From Cordilura impudica (taxonomy: Eukaryota; Arthropoda; Insecta; Diptera; Scathophagidae), in contig OY821519.1 in NCBI GenBank assembly GCA_963682025.1, positions 72,368,525 through 72,432,524 on the forward strand: DNA of 64,000 bases, written 5' to 3'. The notes beneath the pieces were generated by a model. It had not been told where the DNA came from and did no database searches. It was given only the letters and a program-made list of their open reading frames with translations. This document shows, in pieces, positions 57,917 through 64,000 of this stretch. How positions within the stretch are numbered: the stretch's first letter is position 1; each line of letters opens with the position of its first letter. The translations under genes and the position numbers were made by a program.

Positions 57917-58321
57917 CACCTGTACCTCTAAAGTGAGTCAACTCAAAATTTTTAAATTTTCACTTTTTGCAAGAAAACGATACACGGTGGTCATATCTAT
58001 CCACCGTAAAAATCTTACATCGATTTTTCTAGTCTTTCGCAAAAAAAAAAAAAATACAGTTGTAACCCTCTTTGTGTTATAAGAGTAGCTTGTTTAGAAT
58101 CCACTAGAATCCACTGAGTTCCATTCAAAAAACTTGTTATTTTTGATGATCACTGAAAAATCGCAAAATCAACTACTGTTGTATACTTATTATTCGCAAT
58201 TCTTAACAACGAAACAACTGTTTTTATTACTAAATTTTATAGTAAATATTAAAAAACCCAGTTTTTTGCCTCTACGAAAATTTGTAAATTTTGAGTTGAC
58301 TCACTTTAGAGGTACAGGTGC
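57917..58321. mobile_element. MITE with about 45-bp TIRs
   Basis: CACCTGTACCTCTAAAGTGA then GTCAACTCAAAATTT at the left end (57917) is mirrored at the right end by AAATTTTGAGTTGACTCACT and TTAGAGGTACAGGTG (58283-58321). The flanks GATATAG and CGATATG could be a worn target-site duplication. No coding content. Its right end touches the simple-repeat array. Confidence 0.8.
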
Positions 58322-58333
58322 GATATGTTTAGA

Positions 58334-59868
58334 AAAATGAAAATTGAAAAATGAAAAATGAAAAATAAAAAACGAGAAAAAAAAAATAAAAAATAAAAAA
58401 TAAAAAATTAAAAATAAAAAATTCAAAACGAAAAATGAAAAGTGAAAAATGAAAAATAAGAAACGAAAAACGAAAAACGAAAAATGAAAAATGAAAAATA
58501 AGTAATTAAAAATAAAAAATGAAAAATGAGAAACGAAAAATTAAAAATGAAAACCGAAAAATGAAAAGTGAAAAATAAAAAATGAAAAATGAAAAACGAG
58601 AAACTAATAACGAATAGCGAAAAATGAAACATAAAAAATAATAAAAAAAAATTAAAAATGAAAAACGAAAAATGAAAAATAAAAAATAAAGATTAAAAAT
58701 AAAAAATTAAAAAAAAAATAGAAAATGATAAATATAAACGAAAAATGAAAAATAAAAAACAAAAAATGAAAAATAAAAAATGAAAAATAAAAAATAAATC
58801 ATTGAAAATTAAAAATTAAAAATTAAAAATTAAAAATTAAAAATTAAAAATTGAAAATTGAAAATTAAAAATTAAAAATTAAAAATTAAAAATTAAAAAT
58901 TAAAAATTAAAAATTAAAAATTAAAAATTAAAAATTAAAAATTAATAATTAAAAATTAAAAATTAAAAATTAAAAATTAAAAATTAAAAATTAAAAATTA
59001 AAAATTAAAAATTAAAAATTAAAAATTAAAAATTAAAAATTAAAAATTAAAAATTAAAAATTAAAAATTAAAAATTAAAAATTAAAAATTAAAAATTAAA
59101 AATTAAAAATTAAAAATTAAAATTTAAAAATTAAAAATTAAAAATTAAAAATTAAAAATTAAAAATTAAAAATTAAAAATTAAAAATTAAAAATTAAAAA
59201 TTAAAAATTAAAAATTAAAAATTAAAAATTAAAAATTAAAAATTAAAAATTAAAAATTAAAAATTAAAAATTAAAAATTAAAAATTAAAAATTAAAAATT
59301 AAAAATTAAAAATTAAAAATTAAAAATTAAAAATTAAAAATTAAAAATTAAAAATTAAAAATTAAAAATTAAAAATTAAAAATTAAAAATTAAAAATTAA
59401 AAATTAAAAATTAAAAATTAAAAATTAAAAATTAAAAATTAAAAATTAAAAATTAAAAATTAAAAATTAAAATTTAAAAATTAATAATTAAAAATTAAAA
59501 ATTAAAAATTAAAAATTAAAAATTAAAAATTAAAAATTAAAAATTAAAAATTAAAAATTAAAAATTAAAAATTAAAAATTAAAAATTAAAAATTAAAAAT
59601 TAAAAATTAAAAATTAAAAATTAAAAATTAAAAATTAAAAATTAAAAATAAAATTTGAAAAATGAAAAATGAAAAAAGAAAAATGAAAAATGAAAAATGA
59701 AAAATAAAAAAAGAAAAATGAAAAATAAGAAACAAAAAATGAAAAATAAAAAATTAAAAATGAAAAATGAAAATGGAAAATGAAAAATTGAAAATTAAAA
59801 ACTAAAAATGTTAAATGAAAAACGAAAAATTAAAAATAAAAAATGAAAAACGAAAAATTAAAAATTAA
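58334..59868. repeat. AAAAATG/AAAAATT heptamer array
   Basis: The first part (58334-58800) is degenerate AAAAATGA/AAAAACGA units. From 58803 to about 59645 it is almost perfect AAAAATT, roughly 120 units with very few changes (for example near 58945, 59120 and 59470). Then degenerate units return to 59868. The core has expanded recently inside an older array. It is the complement of the T-rich arrays at 13955-16185. Confidence 0.95.
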
Positions 59869-60035
59869 CCAGTCGAAATAATAAATATTTTTATATTAGC
59901 AGAGTTGATTGCTATAAGTGATACATAGATGACGCTTTCTGCTTGATTTTAAAAAAGTGCCATAAAAACTCTTTAATAACTTGATGTTTACACATCTCCC
60001 CTGTTATTGGACTCACATGATTTTTTTTATTGAAA
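59869..60035 (+). mobile_element. TGTAAACATCTA-family terminal module next to heptamer array
   Basis: AACCAGTCGAAATAATAAATA, GCAGAGTTGATTGCTATAA, GATGACGCTTTCTGCTTGAT, TTGATGTTTACACATCTCCC and GTTATTGGACTCACATGA are the inverted match of 13790-13960. The array plus this module is therefore the same kind of compound as 13795-16330, here with its other end not recognisable. Confidence 0.75.
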
Positions 60036-60329
60036 GTCTTCAAAGATATTCAAGGAATAAAATTTGTAAAGAAATTTTTAGAACCTTTTTGTCCATAAGA
60101 AATAAAAATTCTTTTTTTTATCCCCTTTCAAGTTCATGGTTCGTTTAATATTCTGCTTAATGTTTTGCTTGTCTAGTATCTTGATATTATCGAGGTCAGC
60201 TGTGTTTCGAAATCAGCTGTCTGCACTTAGTATTCGGTTTGGTTTGAAAGCAAAGTTTATGTTGTTCTTATTTTATATCTATAATATTAAAAGGCAAGGC
60301 GATATCTTGTGTCGAATATAAAAACTGGA
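60036..60329. other. Spacer
   Basis: No gene recognised. Confidence 0.3.
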
Positions 60330-60480
60330 GTTAATAACCGATTTTGACCAGACATATTTCATTTGAAAGGTATTTCTTTTACAGATTTACACTGTCTGGA
60401 ACATTTTTTCTTTGTAATTCTCATTTAAAGTTGCTCCTAACACATACATAAAACAAAAATTTTTCTCTATTAGTTTTTTG
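60330..60480 (-). mobile_element. Family B repeat fragment, minus strand
   Basis: CCGATTTTGACCAGACATAT, TTTGAAAGGTATTTCTTTTAC, TTTAAAGTTGCTCCTAACAC and ATACATAAAACA in inverted family order. Confidence 0.6.
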
Positions 60481-60599
60481 TAAATCTCGAGTATATTTTT
60501 TATGTGTAACACACTCACTGAAGTTTTTTTGCCATATTTATAATCTGGTTTCTGTTTCATAAGTCTCCCCGAAGCAGTTTTTTCTTATTGCCAATCAAA

Positions 60600-60905
60600 A
60601 ATGATGCCTCCTCACGATCTCTGCAATTTTGTGTGTAGGTATGTTATTTCATTATTTTCCTCCACTTCAATAATAAATTTAATCTTAAATGTTTTCATAA
60701 TTTCATCCTGGTCATCTATGTTGATAACTGCTAAAATGTCATCTACATATTCAGATATATATTTTATGGTGATGTTTTTGTACTTTAGTTTCGTTATAGT
60801 GTCGTCAAGTAAATTGTTAAGTCGGTTATTATGGGAGAGAGTGGGTTATCCATTAGCATACCAAGAATTTGGTTATAGGCTTTGTCGTAGCGCTGAGTAC
60901 TTAGA
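60600..60905 (-). pseudogene. Second Penelope-like RT fragment
   Basis: Minus strand, high to low: ILGMLMDNPLSPIITDL (60880-60830), then in another frame LDDTITKLKYKNITIKYISE, YVDDILAVINIDDQDEIMKT (60752-60690), KFIIEVEE. MGxPLSP and YVDD are the Penelope RT catalytic surroundings. It is a short, frame-broken piece, different in sequence from the 3829-4824 copy. Confidence 0.7.
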
Positions 60906-61610
60906 CCCCAATGAACAAATGTCCCAAAAAATTGGGGAGTAAGTTCGCAATGAATAAAAGCCCCAAAAAAAAATGAACAAATGCCGCAAGTTTTCAAAAA
61001 ACCAAATAAAAAATGATGATGTATGATGATGTACGAATCCAACAATTTAATTTGTATCAAGTTTCGAGATAAATTTTTTTTTTTTTTCAATTTTGTCTAT
61101 GAAATAAAGCACTGTGTGCCAAAAAAATTAATCCAATTCTTTTTTAAAGAATTTATTTTTAAGAATTTTATTATTTTTTTTTTTTTTTTTTTGATTCATG
61201 TCTAGTTCATTATTGTTTTAGAACTATTTATGATTTATAATACCAACAAGATTTTTATGCCTAAAACCACTATCCTCATAAACACACGCCCTTTTTAAAA
61301 CTTTTGTTTATTTTAGGATTTATACACAGCCCTACATTTACACCAATACCAACTAAGTTTCATAGTAGATCTTATTTAAATAATTTTTAAAATAATATGT
61401 AATGTTTACAACATTTTCATTCACTTCTTTAGCCTAATTTCATATCACCATTATTTTCCATATTCTTACAATTAATTAATTACAATTCTTTAAAACTTTA
61501 TTTTAAAAATCAGAAAAAATATGAAATTAATATATAAATTTACTTATCCCACATTTTAATATTCTTATATTACTTCATTCATACAATTCAATTTGGGAAT
61601 AATTACTTAG
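60906..61610 (+). other. End of host intron 3
   Basis: AT-rich, with poly(T) at 61076-61088 and 61171-61192. The acceptor AATTACTTAG ends at 61610. Confidence 0.5.
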
Positions 61611-61776
61611 TTTGCAAAAGCAAGTCAGCGTGATGAGTATGAATTTATCAGCGAAATTGGACGAGCTGCAACGGGGCGATAGACACATGGAGACTACGGT
61701 AGCATTGTGTGAAATACGAACACAACTACAAGAATTAACAAAATCTGTAGAAAGTTGTCAAAGTGAAGTTTCAGAA
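61611..61776 (+). CDS. Host gene, exon 4 (coiled coil)
   Basis: The acceptor ends at 61610 and a strong donor GAA/GTAAGT starts at 61777. Entered in phase 2 it reads LQKQVSVMSMNLSAKLDELQ, RGDRHMETTVALCEIRTQLQ and ELTKSVESCQSEVSE with no stop, leaving in phase 0. Hydrophobic residues fall at heptad a/d positions, giving a coiled coil that would mediate dimerisation or partner binding. The gene is not identified. Confidence 0.88.
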
Positions 61777-61852
61777 GTAAGTTAAATTTCCCAAAATATT
61801 TATTTAACAAAATCTTTATTTATTTTTTGTATATATTTTTTTGTTACAATAG
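61777..61852 (+). other. Host intron 4 (76 bp)
   Basis: GTAAGT donor and TTGTTACAATAG acceptor. Typical short fly intron. Confidence 0.85.
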
Positions 61853-61990
61853 GTAAAACGTGATATGGTGGCGATTAAACATGAACTGGACACTGTACAA
61901 CAAGTCAAAGAAGAAATTGAAGAATTACGAGAATATGTTGACAGATTGGAAGAACATACCCACAGAAGGAAGCTAAGACTTTTAGAACAA
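61853..61990 (+). CDS. Host gene, exon 5 (coiled coil)
   Basis: Phase 0 entry reads VKRDMVAIKHELDTVQQVKE, EIEELREYVDRLEEHTHRRK and LRLLEQ, 46 codons. The donor CAA/GTTTGT starts at 61991. The heptad pattern continues from exon 4, then turns basic (HRRKLRLL). The frame stays open past the donor into Thr/Asn-rich text up to 62215, but that text is a CAA/ACA microsatellite in the intron, so I end the exon here. Further exons lie beyond the window. Confidence 0.88.
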
Positions 61991-62647
61991 GTTTGTAGCT
62001 TAAATTATTTGCCATGTTGTGTAATTAAAATATTAACAAAAAAAAAAGAAAGAAAAACAACAACGACCACATCCATACATATTTCATTGAACTCATTCAT
62101 TCATGAAAATAATCCCAACAAAACAACAAATAACAACAACAATAACAACAACAGCAACAACAAAACCACAAACGATCATTACGACTTACTCTACTCCCCT
62201 TTCCTTGAATGTTAAATGAAATTATGCCATTAAATCCCAGTTGGAAATTTCCCAGTAACATCTAATTATTATACTCAAACAAAAAACTAATGATTTTTAA
62301 GTATTTGAAAAAATGTTAACTTTTTAAAAATGAAGCAAATCATTTTATATATTTGTCAGAATGTCAACTCCACAAATTAGTAGATTGTCAGCAGATGTCT
62401 TTCAGACACGTTCTTTTTTAATTGCCAGCCTAGTAAATGTATAATGACATCTTCGGCAAAACTGCTGACATGTCATGTAGAAAAGTATTCGAAAAATCAG
62501 GTCTGACAATATTTTTTAAAACTCAATTTCTAACTCGGATAATACAGTTAATATATAGTGAACTTTTTTTTCAGTGATTTATATAGTTAGCACATACCGT
62601 GAATGTCCGAATATTTTGATGCCAAACAAGACCCATGATATATTAGA
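61991..62647 (+). other. Start of host intron 5
   Basis: CAA/AAC microsatellite at 62120-62165, then AT-rich DNA without a recognised element. Confidence 0.55.
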
Positions 62648-63403
62648 AAACAAGTAACAAAAGTTTTGTCGGTCTAGAACGAGCAGGTGTTTAAAGAATT
62701 TTTCTCATGTTTAACTAATTGGGTATAGAAAATAAACATAAACCAAATTCTTATTAAATATTTCTGCCTGCAGATCTGAAAAAGTTAACATCGGATGCTT
62801 TATTTATATGGGGACTAGGTCGTAAAAGGGACCGATCCTGACCACATTTGTCACTTCTAAAGTGACTTATTTTTTGAAAAAACTTAGACAAATAAATTTT
62901 ATAAAAATCAGTGGATTATTTTTGTTTTTGATACGTTTAAGAGACTATCGGGAAGCAGCTATATATGGTTGCTATGTCTAAGAATTTTCCTATAGGGTTT
63001 ATTTCTGGACTACTGATTAATAGATGTAATAAACACACACAAACCCAATTTGACTGAAAACTATGTGATAAGTTGGATCTTATGACAATTTAAGTCGATG
63101 TCATAGGGATCATTTGTATGGAGACTAGGTCTGAACATGCACCGATTTTCACCAATTTCAACAGCGTTCGTAGTAAGGCCGATGGAAGCTTATATACTAA
63201 ATTTCATCAAAATATATTGTTACAAGGTTTACACACGGACAGACGAGCAGACGTTCAGACGGACATCGCTAAGTCGATTCAGAAAATACTCTATGTCGAT
63301 ACCGGTTTAATAAAAGGGTCTAGCTCTAATATTTTTAGTCATTACAAACACCAGAACAAACTCTTTATACCCTGACCACATATCGGTAGGGGGTATAAAA
63401 ATC
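62648..63403 (-). mobile_element. Mini-me/DINE-1-like copy 13
   Basis: Minus orientation: ACAAGTAACAAAAGTTTTGT, TCGGTCTAGAACGAGC at one end and CATATCGGTAGGGGGTATAA at the other, with GGACAGACGAGCAGACG tract. More diverged than copies 5, 7, 10 and 11. Confidence 0.85.
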
Positions 63404-63529
63404 TTGAGATAAATAAAATCGTTTCCATGGCTTTTTGAATGCAATAGAATGTATTTCTTCTTCTAGCTCCATAACTCTGTCTAACACATCTCTATATTTT
63501 CCGCTGTATAACTCAAGGTCATGGTTTAT

Positions 63530-64000
63530 GCTTAGGTATGTATCTACCAAACATATTTGACCGAGAACCACCTTTTATTATGCCAATCGACTCAAAATCA
63601 ATTTCTGAGACATTGATATTAAAATTTGTGAAAATCGGTGCATGCTCAGACCTAGCCCCTATATAAATAGCCTCTATCAGTCCAACTAAAGTTGTCGTCA
63701 GATCCAGATTATCATATATGTATTGATAAAATTTGGTGCATATGTGCATATAATAACCATTAATCAGTGGTTTAGAAATAAACCCTGTAGGGCCATTTTT
63801 AAGTCATAGACCCCATATAAAGCTGATTCCCGGTCATAGTTTAAATCCATCAGAAATATTGCATAGATTTTTTTCAAATTTGAGGAAATTAAAAGACTTT
63901 ATTGAATATGGTCAATATCGGTGAATTTTTCGATCTAGTCCTAATACAAAAATAACAAAACCACAAAATTTTGTTTTATACTTATTTTCTATACCCACTT
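63530..64000 (+). mobile_element. Mini-me/DINE-1-like copy 14, cut by the window edge
   Basis: Starts inside the family at about GTATCTACCAAACATATTTGACC, lacks the GTCY tract through an internal deletion near 63611, and runs off the window at TTATTTTCTATACCCACTT. Confidence 0.75.

Noticed and set aside
58423..58632. Phe/Ser-rich frame on the minus strand
   Set aside because: Same simple-repeat origin in the AAAAATG array.
60601..60942. 113-codon plus-strand frame
   Set aside because: It is antisense to a Penelope RT remnant (YVDD on the minus strand).
61991..62215. Extension of host exon 5 into a Thr/Asn-rich tail
   Set aside because: A donor GTTTGT is at 61991, the heptads stop there, and the extension is a CAA/AAC microsatellite.
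1..64000. tRNA, rRNA or snRNA genes
   Set aside because: No cloverleaf A/B boxes or rRNA blocks were recognised by eye. A covariance-model scan would be decisive.

Overview
The window looks like AT-rich nuclear DNA of a higher dipteran fly, perhaps a calyptrate such as a blow fly or house-fly relative. It has no bacterial-style gene packing. Almost all of it is intron, packed with transposable elements and simple-sequence DNA. The fly assignment rests on more than a dozen copies of an interspersed repeat with an internal (GTCY)n tract, the architecture of the dipteran mini-me/DINE-1 (Helentron-like) family. It is also supported by short U2-type splice sites and by the dipteran-type non-LTR, Penelope and mariner remnants. 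The species cannot be fixed from this sequence.

One host gene runs through the window on the + strand. Five coding exons (10223-10384, 11596-11709, 17523-17754, 61611-61776, 61853-61990) join in perfect reading phase (1,1,2,0,0). They encode a low-complexity, Ser/Pro/Gly-rich region followed by a long coiled coil. I cannot name the gene. The intron between exons 3 and 4 is about 43.9 kb and holds most of the repeats. A tiny ATG-bearing exon at 25940-25965 ends in the phase that fits exon 4, so it may be an alternative first exon for a short coiled-coil isoform.

Layout. 1-2180: intact reverse-transcriptase ORF of a non-LTR retrotransposon with poly(A) tail. 2254-2500: small terminal-repeat module. 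3830-5050: Penelope-like element with GIY-YIG domain and a hammerhead-like core. 5556-8787: complete 3.2-kb DNA transposon with about 440-bp terminal inverted repeats (TIRs) and a cysteine-rich transposase of a family I cannot name. 10.2-17.8 kb: host exons 1-3, two mini-me/DINE-like copies, and a nested stack (mini-me copy containing a TTTTTCA-array element containing a 123-bp tandem-repeat unit). 19.4-23.8 kb: fold-back element and a 4-kb satellite of an 18-bp unit. 24-47 kb: non-LTR fragments, many mini-me/DINE copies, a second divergent member of the 3.2-kb transposon family, a Helitron-type helicase fragment and a second 123-bp tandem unit in inverted orientation. 47.3-51.2 kb: another long-TIR transposon with a broken transposase, invaded by a fold-back element and a mariner-like element. 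53.9-56 kb: a mini-me copy split by a Tigger/pogo-like element, itself carrying a TIR fragment of the 3.2-kb family. 57.9-60 kb: a MITE beside a large AAAAATT heptamer array. 60.6 kb: second Penelope fragment. 61.6-62 kb: coiled-coil exons 4-5. 62.6-64 kb: two more mini-me copies.

Apart from the host exons, the coding sequences are transposon proteins, nearly all broken. The main interest lies in the two or three poorly described long-TIR transposon families, the satellites apparently seeded by mobile elements, the nesting order, and the possible alternative promoter inside the giant intron.
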